Source: Onchidella celtica (lineage: Eukaryota > Mollusca > Gastropoda > Systellommatophora > Onchidiidae). Taken from it: a stretch of DNA of 64,000 nt. The position numbers and the translations under genes were made by a program. The stretch spans positions 13,870,322 to 13,934,321 of the forward strand of contig OZ007581.1 of the NCBI GenBank assembly GCA_963931925.1. Direction: 5' to 3'. The notes below the pieces were generated by a model, which searched no databases, was not told where the DNA came from, and worked only from the letters and a program-made list of their open reading frames with translations. Positions 10,910 to 21,370 of the stretch are shown here, one piece after another; the stretch's first letter is position 1; each line of letters starts with the position of its first letter.

Positions 10910-11485
10910 ACAAGTTGTCTCCCCCCCCCCCCCCCCGACTTGTCGCCCAGCACATCCTCTTACTCATCTTTCCACACACGACACACTCGTACACACGCCA
11001 TAGATACAGCAATTTCATGAAGCTAAACCCCTTTCGGTTGGTCAAGACTACTAGTACTCAAAATGAAGTAAAAACAATGTCTCTCTCCCGCCAGCTCTCC
11101 AATCTTGCCTATTCAAGTGCTGTGGTCTCACTGGTTTTCGCCCTTGTCTGGACATGGTGACCAAAAAAAAAAAATAATAATTAAAAATCCCGTCGTCAAA
11201 GCTATAGACTGCAATATCAAGCTTTTCCTACAATGTTCCTGGTTCGATATTTTAAAGTTGGAGAGAGACACTAAAAAAAGTGGGAAAATATTCACGGATC
11301 TGAATAACTTTGTTGACAAGAGTCCCAACTTATTTCTGACCACAACATTGAAATCCCCGACGAATAAAAAAGAACCTTCTCAAGAATTTGGTGCCAAGAT
11401 CCATGATTCTTTTCAACTAGTGATATGCATTGCTCAGGAAATGTACAATCTCCACATTCTGACACAAAATCTTCAACAACACACA
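10910..11485. other. Probable 3' flank of the prepropeptide gene
   Basis: A C run of about 16 lies at 10921. AATAAA at 11363-11368 is the best candidate poly(A) signal. Open frames over this stretch have no recognisable domain. Confidence 0.4.
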
Positions 11486-11690
11486 GTGAGAACAATATCA
11501 CGGTCGGAGCAGGCCAAAGGATTGGAAGGTGCTGCTAGAAAGAGGGACTTGATGAAATGAACAGTAAATGTGCAGCATGTCAAACCCCCATGGATGTGAC
11601 GCCTTCGAAACCTTTCAACTGACAAACGGCAGCTGCATCAGTTTGTAAGACGTAAATACCACAAATTTCTTAAACAAGAGGCCATAGTTA
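11486..11690 (+). repeat. Dispersed repeat, copy A (partner 15866-16068)
   Basis: It shares with 15866-16068, in order, GTGAGAACAATATCA, GAACAGTAAAT, TGCAGCATG, ACCTTTC, ACTGACAAA, CAGTTTGTAAGACGTAAA and ACAAGAGGCCA. No terminal repeats were seen and the class is unknown. Confidence 0.7.
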
Positions 11691-12293
11691 ACATCCACAT
11701 TATGTTTTTGTTCAGAAAAGGTAATACATGAACTGTACCATGCTAAAAATATACTCGCTTTAACAATGCAGGTTATCTATCTATCTATTTATGGACTAAG
11801 TGTATAGCGCGTTGTTTTTTTTCATTCATTGGCTAAATAAAAGCCAATGTTTGAGCTGGTGTGAATGGACGCTTTGAAATTTGCGAGACGCTGAAGACCA
11901 AAACCACGTTCTGCAAGACTGCAGCTTTAAAAGGAGACGAAACGCATGACAAGGTATCGTATCTACATTAGCACTATTACCATTTCGCACAGCAGTTTGA
12001 AATGAAGACTGGAGAGTATAGTGCGTTTTGCACGATGCGCCGACGACACCATTACTATTGTGAGCAAGCAGGTATGGCTGGAGCAGACTCGTGCAGCCTG
12101 ACACTGTTTAGTACAGTATCGTTGTCATTGTCTAGTGGTCATCGTATCTTCCAACCTATAGTTACGTGGACGAGTAAGAAAACAAACAAGACAGGCCACT
12201 GTCCAGCAGAGTAATTGTATTACATGTATTGCGTCCGCGTCCCACCACGCCCAGTTGTTGTGTCGAGTGAATGCCGGGTGTCATAGGACTTAA
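11691..12293. other. Intergenic DNA, no gene recognised
   Basis: A short GATA-like CTAT run lies at 11775-11787. Open frames at 11826-12214 on both strands overlap one another and show no domain. Confidence 0.35.
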
Positions 12294-12500
12294 CCAATCA
12301 ACGCTGCCGAATATTATTAGAAAAGTATTTCAACAATCAAAGCTGCCGGGTATTAGACGAGTTTTTCAACCAAATCAAAGCTCTCGGGTATTTAAAGAGC
12401 ATTTCAACCAATCAAAGCTGTCGGATAATTATTATAGAGCATTTCAACCAATCAAAGCTGCCGGATAACAAAGAGCATTTCAACCAATCAAAACCCTGCC
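12294..12500. repeat. Minisatellite with repeated CCAAT boxes
   Basis: Five to six units of about 35-50 bp carry the core AACCAATCAAAGCTGCCGG followed by TATT or AACAAAGAGCATTTC. Each unit has an ACCAAT(C) word, the core of an NF-Y/CCAAT box. One more CCAAT word lies at about 12556. No transcript start was identified, so any promoter role is inference. Confidence 0.7.
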
Positions 12501-12771
12501 TCAGACCTGACGTACAATAGCATTGTCTCACTGACAGCTCATGTATTCAGTTTTGAGCCAATAAAACCCATGCCACCTTTTACTGGTTGTCCTGTTATCT
12601 TTCCATGTGTGCAGATTTCGAGTATTATGACAGTGAAATCACCAAAAAATACCAGAAGAACTTCCAGAGGACTATGACATCAAGTCTGACATCAATCGTG
12701 ACCCGAGAAAAACAAGGTTTTGTGTGCCATTTACAATATATGTTGCAGAGAACCTCGTTATTATGTTAGAT
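12501..12771. other. Non-coding stretch between the CCAAT array and a hAT-like MITE
   Basis: An open frame of 60 codons at 12587-12769 is the only candidate. It shows no domain and no splice support. Confidence 0.3.
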
Positions 12772-13453
12772 CAGTGGTTCTCAACCTTTTTTAAGCAATC
12801 GCTCCCTTAGACTCAAGTTTCTGTCATCGATTCCTCAATTCCCCCCCCCCCCCCAGTCCAAAATCCCTACTCTCAAACACAGATACATTTCACAAGAAGA
12901 CATAAGAGATAAGATAAGATATGACTTTATTATCCTGTTTCCAGGAAATTTGTTGTCATAGCATTCAGTAACAGTACAAATACAATTTCTAAGACCTACA
13001 AGTCTTTAACGTACACCGCACATTGTTCACACAACATTGCCAACAAGTAAGAACATTGCTCACACACACACACACTGTAAGACCAATCCATTAGGAAAAA
13101 CTAACAACAGCATACCACATCAGGAAACACTGCTACATGTACTTCGAATGGCGGATGGCAAAAAAGATCGTCTACAACGCTCTCTACACTACTTACAAAA
13201 TATGATGTTAAGTTTTTCAAAGCCTTATTAATGACAACAGTCGTGGTGATTATTCGTTATAAAAAAAAAAAAAGTATTCTTTATCAAGTGCACTTTAAAA
13301 AAATTTTTTAAAAATCCACCCTTTTTTTGGTCATACAACCCATCTACGCATATTGTTGAACAAGACAGTGGCTGCCCCGTTTTTTCTCTCAAATCGTTCT
13401 CCATTAACGTTTTCGCGCCCCCCCCCCCTCCACGGCCATTTTGAAAACCACTG
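12772..13453. mobile_element. hAT-like MITE (CAGTGGTTCTCAA ends) with a nested LINE tail
   Basis: The left end reads CAGTGGTTCTCAACCTTTTT and the reverse complement of the right end reads CAGTGGTTTTCAAAATGGCC, a common hAT/Charlie-type terminus. The flanking 8-mers do not match well. A LINE 3' tail at 12903-13260 is inserted inside it, so the MITE is the older of the two. Confidence 0.65.
12903..13260 (-). mobile_element. LINE 3' end with (TATCT)n tail, minus strand, 5'-truncated
   Basis: On the minus strand it runs from a segment with GATCTTTTTTGCCATCCGCC to TGACAACAAATTTCCTGG and ends in TATCTTATCTTATCTCTT. The same order of words occurs on the plus strand at 19430-19700. A short-repeat tail on a 5'-truncated fragment suits CR1- or RTE-like LINEs. 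No complete reverse transcriptase is present. Confidence 0.55.
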
Positions 13454-13930
13454 TTTCAGAGGTACAAACGTACTTCCAAGGCAGACAGCCTCAGGCGATC
13501 GGATATTTCATAAATTTTATTATTCTCAGATCACGCTTTGGTAAAAATTCTTTTCCCTTTACAAAATGTCCACATACCAATCACTGCCGGATGAAAACTT
13601 AACTACTTGAAGTCTGTTCGTATGTTTTTTGTTTGGCGAAGGGGGAGTATGGACTAGAGGAGGCACGATGAGCGCTCGCAGACTACGGTAACACAGCGAA
13701 AATTGGTTATGAAGTCCGGACTACGTCATCATGTGACAAATATTTAACTCATTTTATTCATGAAAAAAACATTTTGAACGCACAGAGAAAATAGTGATGG
13801 CGGAATCATTAATCAACCAAGTCCTCGGTTTCGACCGGAATCACATCTGGCTAGACGTGAGACGATGACAGAAGGTGGTGATCACCAATGAGATTTTAGA
13901 CCAAGTGTTAGGGAGGTGTCACAGGAAGCC
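13454..13930. other. Non-coding stretch, no gene recognised
   Basis: No convincing coding frame, RNA gene or element end was found here. Confidence 0.3.
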
Positions 13931-14180
13931 CGGAGCGTCACAACCGGCTGCTGCCAGCAAAATGTCACTGGTCACTGATCCCATAACCCGCCGGGGTCGT
14001 AGGGGCGCTGCAGTGATGAACGCTGCACCAGCTGGCTCCATTTGTGGCGGTTGTGGGCGAGTGTCTGGGTTGCAGGAAAGCTCATCTTGGTCCATTCCGC
14101 AATGTTATCTGCCCATTTCTTCCTCGGTCTGCCTCGCCTTCTCTTCCCCTGCACTGTTCCTTGTAGCATGGTCTTAGACA
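13931..14180 (-). mobile_element. LINE reverse-transcriptase C-terminal remnant
   Basis: The minus-strand frame at 13972-14169 reads RRRGRPRKKWADNIAEWT and then HNRHKWSQLV. The RGRP(R/K)xxW...D...W pattern is the familiar C-terminal tail of RTE-, CR1- and Jockey-type LINE polyproteins. Upstream domains are missing. The plus-strand frame over the same bases is its shadow. Confidence 0.65.
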
Positions 14181-14337
14181 GCCAAAATGTACACCCAAGA
14201 AATAATGGCAGAAGCTGACTGTGTCTGACCGGGCTTAATTAAGATAGGGGCCTACCCGGATTTACGGAGAAAATCTAGGAAATTATGGTGTGGTACTTCT
14301 TGTCTGCCAGCAGCTGACTGTGCCGTTCCGGGCGGCG

Positions 14338-14590
14338 TGATTTTTTTTCCGTACGAGCTTTAGCAAATTCAGGAGCGGGGCAGCAACACGCCCTCAAACA
14401 CAGGACAGCTCCAACACATCCCAGGGATTTTCGGTGACGTTCAGAGTCATATCAGGCACAGTCCAGAGATTGCAGCACCCCATGGAAGTGTTCGATAGGA
14501 CGAGAAATCCCTTAGTCGATGACCCGTGTTTGGGGGTGTGTTGCTGCCATGCTCCTGAATTTGCTAAAGCTCGTGCGGAAAAAAAAATCA
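14338..14590. mobile_element. Fold-back MITE with ~60-bp terminal inverted repeats
   Basis: The left arm (14338-14401) starts TGATTTTTTTTCCGTACGAG and contains GCTTTAGCAAATTCAGGAGC. The right arm (14527-14590) is its reverse complement with a few differences. About 125 bp of unpaired DNA separate the arms. No coding capacity and no clear target duplication were seen. Confidence 0.75.
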
Positions 14591-15491
14591 TACTTCCGGG
14601 CTTAGTGAGACGACACCCCCCCCCCCCCCCAATAACCAGTCAAACTTGTGGAATAACACAGTAAATCGGTGGTTAAAGTCTTTTAGAAATTATAACGGAA
14701 AGATAACTTGGTGACGTCATTATCTTGAGAAAACCTTCTTTGTGAACTACACCCTTTAAGACGTAAAATCCCACCAATGATGAACTCGCCAGCAAGAGTG
14801 GGCGGAGCAAACAATAAGACACGCCCAAACACCAGCCATTCTCCTGTCACTGTTGTGTCAACTTTCTTACACCGTTTCCTAATTTTCTCAGCCGCTGCTT
14901 TTCACAAGTCACAAAGGACTTGTGACAAATCTGTGAGATTTACTGATTAATCTCTCTGGCAATGTTTAGACTTTGTCCTAATCTTTCGCAAATGTTTGGC
15001 TTCTCTTAGTCTTTGGCAAATTACTGACAACAGCCATCATCTACTTACAACGGTACTCGAGAATGAACATTCAAAACCATCTGAACAGGTACTCAAAGTT
15101 CACAAAGCCGGCAACGGACATACATCAGATGAGCTTATCAAAGTAATGACGATGTTTTGCTTCAGTTCTTTTGTCGTTCATTTTCTAACTGTTGTAACGC
15201 CTGTGGAATTTTTGCTATCGATCTTCCTTTACAACCGGCATCACACAGCGATACAACAGGCTCCCAACGCACATCGACCTATGTAAATCTTAGACGAGAT
15301 TATTAAGTACATGTACTAAGAAGTTTCACATTTAAGAAACACAAAAATCAATTCTGCCAGAAAGACACAGCTAGAAGTAATGAGGGAGATTAATACAGTG
15401 TACACATCATTTTCTTCTGTCTGAAGAAGGAAAAGATAGAAAGAAAGAGACAGGCAGAGACAGACAGACAGAGAGAGAGAGACGTTATTTG
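14591..15491. other. Intergenic DNA, no gene recognised
   Basis: A GGGCGGAGC word near 14800 is GC-box-like but isolated. GA-rich simple sequence lies at 15430-15482. The longest open frame, 96 codons at 14996-15286, has no recognisable domain. Confidence 0.35.
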
Positions 15492-15641
15492 CAGTGCTGT
15501 CTTAACGCATTGGCACACCAGGCAGTTCCCCAGGGGCCCCACGCATGCAAATTTACATTTCGTTTATGAAACAGAGAAGAAAATTCGGTTTATTGCAAAA
15601 GAATCTGCCAGGGGGCCCACACCGATGTTAAGACGGCACTG
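15492..15641. mobile_element. Short hAT-like MITE (CAGTGCTGTCTTAA ends)
   Basis: The left end reads CAGTGCTGTCTTAACGCATT and the reverse complement of the right end reads CAGTGCCGTCTTAACATCGG. The flanks GTTATTTG and GCTATCTG match at 6 of 8 positions, consistent with an eroded 8-bp duplication. At 150 bp it is non-autonomous. Confidence 0.75.
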
Positions 15642-15865
15642 GCTATCTGTTAATGAAAAGGCAGATTAATTAAGCACTGACAAGACTTAACTACCCAAAC
15701 AGGGACTTAGAATGAGACAGACAGGCTGTGGACATGATTGACCTTACTGTACGGAAGATGAAGTCACGACCTCAGTTTGTGTTTGTTCCAACTCCACTAA
15801 TTGCACGACTGAGAAATTCAATGTTAAACTGTTGCGGCTTTAGTTTGTATGATAAGAAGTATAGA

Positions 15866-16068
15866 AGTGAGAACAATATCATGCTGGGAGCAGGTGAACG
15901 GACTGGTTGGTGCTTGACAGGGCCACTTGATGAACAGTAAATATGCAGCATGCAAACCCCCCCCCCCCCCCGGGTGGACGCCTCTGAAACCTTTCCACTG
16001 ACAAATCGCAGCGGCTTCAGTTTGTAAGACGTAAACACAAATTCCTTCAACAAGAGGCCACATAAATC
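15866..16068 (+). repeat. Dispersed repeat, copy B (partner 11486-11690)
   Basis: It carries the same series of shared words as the copy at 11486-11690, interrupted by a C run at 15957-15972. Confidence 0.7.
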
Positions 16069-16649
16069 AGAATTATTATGTGAAACAGCTTGATAAGTGC
16101 CACAGCGCATTTCAAACAAGTGTCAAGATGTGCATTCGTTACAGCTCCTGAGCTCTTCTACATACTAAAAAACGATCTCCAGTGTTTCAGGAAATGGAGA
16201 CAGAACGAGCAAGAACTAAGGGCTGCCAAGTGTCAAATGATAGAGAATGGCAGATTAAGAAACCAACTGACAGAGGTAATTATGACAGTACACAGTGCAA
16301 GAAAGTTCAGAAGAGTCTTAACAAACCTAACTTATCACCAGCCTTCAGAGGATTTCCCTTGGGACAGCAGATGTCAGCTAAAGTATTAAATATGAGTGGA
16401 TCTGGTGAAATCGGGCTTAAGATCAAAGACCGAATTGCCGAGAAACCTCTCCAAAAGGACCAATTTTTTGTTTCTATGGAAATTGAGATTTGCTTATAAA
16501 ATGAAAGACCAGACATTTTTATGCGTTCAGTTAAAACAGATTTTGCTTGAAATCGTTTTAGAAATATCTTGATTTTTTTAGATGGGTGTGACGGAAATGT
16601 GGTTTTTAAGGAGACTCCTGAATATTTCATGGAAGGAAAGGAAATAGAA
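16069..16649. other. Non-coding or doubtful stretch
   Basis: A plus-strand frame at 16090-16389 contains a charged segment (KWRQNEQELRAAKCQMIENG) with coiled-coil character. It is flanked by TTTCAG before GAAATGG and by GAGGTAAT, so it could be a small exon. No partner exon was found. Confidence 0.25.
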
Positions 16650-16950
16650 TGAAATGGGGATGAAAGACGCCAACACGGAGCGATCACTAATAAAAGCAAC
16701 TAGGAGAAGACAATTGCAGTTCATGGGACACCTGAATCGACACAAAGGTTTTGAACACCTTGCTCCAACTGGAAAAATAGAGGGCAAAAAAAGCAGAGGT
16801 AGACAAAGAATAACATATCTAGAGAGTTTGAACAGATGGGCGACAGGGAAAAACCAGGACAATATGGGCTTTTTGAGAGCATCCGAGCGGAGGGATGGGT
16901 GGCAAACCATGATCGTCGATATCTGTTCCAGATCCGGCACTTGAAGAGGA
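16650..16950 (+). mobile_element. LINE reverse-transcriptase C-terminal remnant
   Basis: The frame at 16654-16944 reads ATRRRQLQFMGHLNRHKGFE, then KKSRGRQRITYLESLNRW, and ends DGWQTMIVDICSRSGT. This is the C-terminal tail pattern of LINE-encoded endonuclease/reverse-transcriptase proteins. It is 5'-truncated. Confidence 0.75.
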
Positions 16951-17460
16951 AGAGGAAGATGACAATTTCACCCTATTTTGGCCAGATCCACTCACAAATG
17001 TCAGATTTTTTATATTTTTTTTTTGTCTCTGCAAAACCTTTGTGGAAAAAGCTCAACTTTTCATCCCTTGGTGAAAATGATGATTTTCCATGAAAATAAT
17101 ATGGAATGTTGCCATGGAAACAAAAAAGCCCAAAATGCACTGTAAACAGAAAGGGGAAAATGCGGAAGGGATACAGAATTGAGAAGAACTTTTCAAGAAT
17201 ATCAAATACAACTTGTTTTAAAACTCTAAATTCAGAGAAAATCAGAAAGACTTGCACCCCTGAAAAAACCAAAAAAAAACAACAACAACAACTGCAGAAT
17301 GTGTGCATGAAAGAAGAAAGTAATTTAATGAGACATGGTCACTGTTCCCTAAAACTGTAGTAACTCAAAAAAAATTGAAAAATCAATTTACATATAATAT
17401 ATAATATATTCAACTGAATTCAACAGCCACATCGAATGATCTTGGCTACAGACTCCTAAG
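16951..17460. other. AT-rich non-coding stretch
   Basis: The words GAAAATGATGATTTTCC and CAACAACAACAAC occur. No gene or element ends were recognised. Confidence 0.3.
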
Positions 17461-18500
17461 TCGAAAAATAACCTATATCAGCGCCGAATTCCACTGAAAA
17501 CCAAGCCACTTAGTTCGGTCCCGGGCCACCCATAAAATCACACGCTGACCGCACCTAGTCGGGGTTACCTTGAGGTCATGCGTCGCGGGCTACGGCATCG
17601 GTTACAGGCGAGCCGCTAATGGTGACACGGGCGACTTTACGACTTAATTAACTCTAATTTCTTCACTAATAGCACCAACAATGCCGCTGAAATACAAAAG
17701 TACAACTTCTCTTCTCTCAGTCTGTGAAAATCCGATGTCAGTGCGATGTCCCGTTTTCATGATATTGTGTGTTTATAATATGCCCGAATTCACAAAAAAA
17801 TGTTTTATAAGTGGTGTATTTTTTGCGTGACTGCTTCAAAACGGCTCGATCGATTACCACGAACTTTGGTTCTATGTATTACAGACCTTTTCCCGTTTCA
17901 TACCTGAAAATTTCTTGCTTGTCGGAACTCTTGTTCTGGACAATATCAGTTTACATCCTATTGCTGGAGTATTATTCTGCTGATGCCGGGAGAGCAAGAG
18001 ACAGAGAGTAGTCACCAGCCACTAGCAAAGCGAGAAACGCGCACAAGGAATCACTGATGTACAGACTAGAGAAACTCACGCAAGTTTTGATCTCACATAT
18101 TCTTCAAATTGCACCATCGCTGAGTACTGACCACGCCAGTCGCAAAACAAATTGAAAATTGCTGCCTATACACATTATTGTGCTTAGGATAATATTTAAA
18201 TCATGCTGTATTTTGAAGAACAATGTATAATATACGGCTTGTTTTGGTATGTAAATTTTGACACTACTGAGTACAGATGTAAAATAAATCATCTGTATGT
18301 GGATTACTATTCTTCCGACAACGATGCCTTTTCGTCAGGACACGAATACACGCCTTGTCCTCCGTTTGACCGTAATTTTGGTGCCTTGTGTGTAGAGCAC
18401 TTTTTTTTGTTACGTAACTTTAAAATGAGTAGGTATTAGATCTTCTTCAGCGAAAATGTAGTCTTTCCCTACTTGCCATTACAAAACTATAAAAGCTATC
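17461..18500. other. Unassigned stretch with a GC-rich block at 17510-17640
   Basis: The GC-rich block (for example TCGCGGGCTACGGCATCGG) stands out from AT-rich surroundings but has no open frame and no tRNA or rRNA signature that I recognise. The frame at 18203-18439 (78 codons) contains an acidic/aromatic run, DYYSSDNDAFSSGHEY, with no assigned family. Confidence 0.3.
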
Positions 18501-18512
18501 TTCTTCTACATT

Positions 18513-18767
18513 TCACACGGCAAAATTCAAAGCCTTACATCTCACGTGCATCAAGATGGTTATTCTGACGGCCCTGGTTACAATGCAAGGCGATAAATCA
18601 TAACAGTACCAATTTGATTTAAATTGCCCGCCCAAAGCGCTGCCCATCGCAGGTGTAGTGACCCGTCGCTGACCCCGGTCGCGATGACCCAGTAGGGCGC
18701 TCGGTGGCCAAACTAAACGACCGGGTTTTCGGCGCCGTGATAGCAAACTTAAAACATTCGTCATCAC
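18513..18767 (-). other. GC-rich open frame of unknown nature
   Basis: An 84-codon minus-strand frame (SRRRKPGRLVWPPSALLGHR...) lies over a GC-rich patch. No domain, signal or splice-linked partner was recognised. It could be repeat sequence or a non-coding transcript. Confidence 0.2.
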
Positions 18768-18802
18768 TAGATCAGTTGTGCTAAAACAGTTTTTTGATTC
18801 TC

Positions 18803-18835
18803 CGGGAGGAGTTCCATTTGAGTTCCATTTTTTGG
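18803..18835 (+). repeat. Fragment of the GGAGGAGT MITE family
   Basis: GGGAGGAGTTCCATTTGAGT matches the ends of the elements at 24243-24410 and 25232-25461. Confidence 0.4.
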
Positions 18836-19429
18836 GATACTACACGCGGATGTGGGGGGGGGGGGGGGGGGTTGCGAAAAAAAAAAAGGGGGGGGGGGGT
18901 TAGCACCCTCTTGGTGAGTAAAGCTGTGTTCTCATGTGTACGGAAACGACTACCGAAACGAAAATGATATGCGGAAACGACGTGCGGAAATAAAATTTTG
19001 TGTTCCCATGTGTACGGAAACGGAAACGGCCAAAATAAAGGAAATTCTCACTTTTGTTTCCCTAGTCATGAGATTCGTTCTTTGCATTCTGCTATTTTTT
19101 TCTCTCTCTTACACCACGGCATCTCTTTCGCCCAGAGCCGAATGCAGTTTCTTGCTTTGGGAAAAGGAGTCCGTTTTAATCTCTCTCTCCTCCACCACAG
19201 AGGCATCAAAAGAAAACACAAACGTCCCCGAGAGCGCCGATGGTGGGTGAACGAGTATTTCTCCATTCTTTCTTCCAGCTCTCCGCTCAAATTAACATGT
19301 TGCAGCATAAATTGTGTGAGAAATTGAGAAAGAGTCCTGAAATCAACTTTAAATGATTGCCCCCACCGTTTGTTCCATCAGATAGTCCGATCCCAAAGAA
19401 GCAGGCGAACAATGTACTTAAAGACAAAC

Positions 19430-19700
19430 AGAAAGCTTTAGAGGCGATCTTTTTTGCCATCCAGCATTCGAAGCAGTAATGTTGCCTAATTCGGTATATA
19501 TATTCTGTTGTGAGTTTTCCAAATCGATTGTTCTGACAGTGTGTGGGAGTAATGTTCCCCACGTGAGCAATGTGCATGTGTGCCGTATGCGTCAGGGACC
19601 TGTGTGCCTTTGATGTTATATTCAATGTAGTTCTACTACTGGTGGTGTGACAACAAATCTCCTAACAATAGGGTGATGAAGTTATATCTTATCTTATCCT
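19430..19700 (+). mobile_element. LINE 3' end with TATCTTATCT tail, nested
   Basis: It runs from GATCTTTTTTGCCATCCAGC to TGACAACAAATCTCC and ends TATATCTTATCTTATCC, the same order as the minus-strand copy at 12903-13260. It lies inside the Harbinger-like element. Confidence 0.5.
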
Positions 19701-20204
19701 ATATTGTTTGTCACAAGAATTACAATGGTTAACCATGCAACAGATGTTCACTGTTTCATTACAGACATCCCTTTTTTCCATTTTTTAAACGAGCCTGTCT
19801 TTGCCTGGTAGTGATGTAATTGCAAATAATTCTGATTTCCAAATTTGTATTGGAAAATCTCAGCAATTAAGTTTATATTAGCCTTGAGGTTTTCTTTTCT
19901 TTTTTATGTAATGCACAATTCTCAAAGACTCCACACTATAAGCAATCATGTTATGACACAGATATGTACATGTCTATTATATGTATTTACGTATTTCCAT
20001 ATTCTCAACTCAGGAATACTGGAATAGAGATCCAAGGAGTAGACTTGCTCTACGAGCCGTAAAGGGGAAAAGGGGGTGGGAGAGAGTCAGCGAATTAAAA
20101 TTGTACATAGGGGCGGGGGAGATGTCGGGAAAGCATGGGGATTGTGCAGTTTTTAATTATGAAACTGATTTTGTTTGAAAGGATAAAGAGGAAAAAAGCA
20201 AATT

Positions 20205-20369
20205 AAGTGGTTGGATTTTGTAAAACTCAAATTGAATAATAGATCTGGTTTCTTAAATACAACAGTCCAATAGTCCATATCTAGATCTAGTCCATACAAA
20301 ATGCTATCAAGTTTTAGAACACCAAGGCCTTGTCATGGACAGTCACCTCTAATGGCTGCTCGTACGAGT

Positions 20370-20402
<33 letters not shown>

Positions 20403-20425
20403 GAAGTCAAGATTGTAAAAGGTGT
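20205..20425 (+). repeat. Dispersed repeat, copy A (partner about 36520-36725), with a G run
   Basis: It shares with 36520-36725 the ordered words CAAGGCCT, CATGGACA/CATAGACA, TCACC, TAATGGCTG and GCTCGTA. A run of about 30 G at 20371-20400 sits where the partner has GGGAGGGG. The run also gives a poly-Pro frame on the minus strand that is not a gene. Confidence 0.55.
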
Positions 20426-20747
20426 ACAGGGTTACGGAGTGAAAATGTGGGGGAAGTGAGACATGGATAAAATCAATCCTACATAGACCTACATTTAGCC
20501 AAATATAAATACATACAGGGTTGGTGTTAAAACAGCCGTCTGTGAGGTGACCCACTGATGATGATGATTACTACATACATTAAGATATCAGTGTAGCTGG
20601 TAATCATTGTGCTCACGTAGCAGCAGTTTCTTTACAGCTTTACCAAACAAAAAACAATTTAGTAAAAACGTGAAGTCAAAGGATAAAGCACAAACTCAAC
20701 AGTCAATCATTTCTCCCCATCACCCTTGCTGTACTTTCCCAAATATA

Positions 20748-20868
20748 TTAATTGTGTAAATGGGAGTCCTTGTGGTCTGGCCTCCTCAGGTCAAAAAGTG
20801 TCTTGTTTTGTCTAACAAGCTCAATGAGCTTCTCCATATCACTGCTTGTTATGTGCCACGGTCTTGGC
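20748..20868 (-). pseudogene. MADF-domain remnant, part of the Harbinger-like element
   Basis: The minus-strand frame reads MPRPWHITSSDMEKLIELVR, then QNKTLFDLRRPDHKD, and stops shortly after SHLHN. The pattern LIxLVRxxxxLxDxRxPDHKD is the first helix and turn of the MADF (Myb/SANT-like) DNA-binding domain. Only about the first third of a MADF domain is present before the stop, so the gene is truncated. In Harbinger-type transposons such a protein binds DNA and brings in the transposase. The frame upstream (to 21119) overlaps the terminal repeat and is probably not protein. Confidence 0.5.
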
Positions 20869-21370
20869 ATCTTTGCAATAGGAAGGTTTCCGCCACACTG
20901 TTTGACCCACAGAGCCAGCAGTTTCAGTTCATACAAAAAAAAAAAAGCGCGGGGGAAAAAAGGCGGGAATGACGTAAGTTCCGGCTTACGGCAACGGCTA
21001 AAAATCGCTACCCAGTGCGAAAATTTTTTTTTAGTCATTTCCGCACGTCCTAGTCGTTTCCGTTTCCGCACACATGAGAACACCCCTTTAGCCTTCCAGG
21101 TAGATGTTTTTACAGGCAAACGTGGAGCTCAACGATTAACACTCAGAACATGAAATATGTGCCCAACTAAAAATTTAATTTCTGTAACTCTTATGGTACT
21201 CCTCCTGAGGCTCCTGAAAAGTAGCCAAAACCAGTTACTGCAGTTTTTACGGAATGGTGATGAAACTGAAAAAAAAAAGAAAGAGAAAAGGAGAACAACT
21301 AGGCTAAGATAAACCCATTTGAAAAAGTATGGACGGATAGAGAGACTGAAAGACTACAAAACAAACTCAC

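Larger units (their letters stand above)
18921..21090. mobile_element. Decayed PIF/Harbinger-like DNA transposon
   Basis: The left end (18921-19020) contains GTGTTCTCATGTGTACGGAA and the right end is its inverted counterpart, GTGTTCTCATGTGTGCGGAA; both continue into repeated CGGAAACGAC and CGTGCGGAAAT words. Near the left end a plus-strand frame has KRKHKRPRERRWWVNE, which resembles the N-terminal RxRRWWV motif of Harbinger transposases. On the minus strand a MADF-like domain is encoded near the right end. Harbinger elements typically carry a transposase and a Myb/SANT or MADF-type partner. The flanks are TAA on the left and TTA on the right, so the 3-bp target duplication is not cleanly preserved. 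Later insertions have broken the interior. Confidence 0.6.

Noticed and set aside
13875-14177. 100-codon plus-strand frame
   Set aside because: It is antisense to the LINE reverse-transcriptase remnant at 13972-14169.
16090-16389. Plus-strand frame with coiled-coil-like residues
   Set aside because: It has possible splice borders but no partner exon and no family; it is kept only as a doubtful stretch.
20349-20555. Minus-strand frame with a poly-Pro run
   Set aside because: The prolines come from a G run of about 30 in a dispersed repeat.
21175-21213. Candidate SELENOS exon 5 on the minus strand (acceptor TTTTCAG, reading EPQEEYHKSYRN then stop)
   Set aside because: The same sequence (GGAGGAGTACC...GAGTTACAGAA...GGGCACAT) occurs at 25232-25300 as the end of a MITE, so it is repeat DNA.
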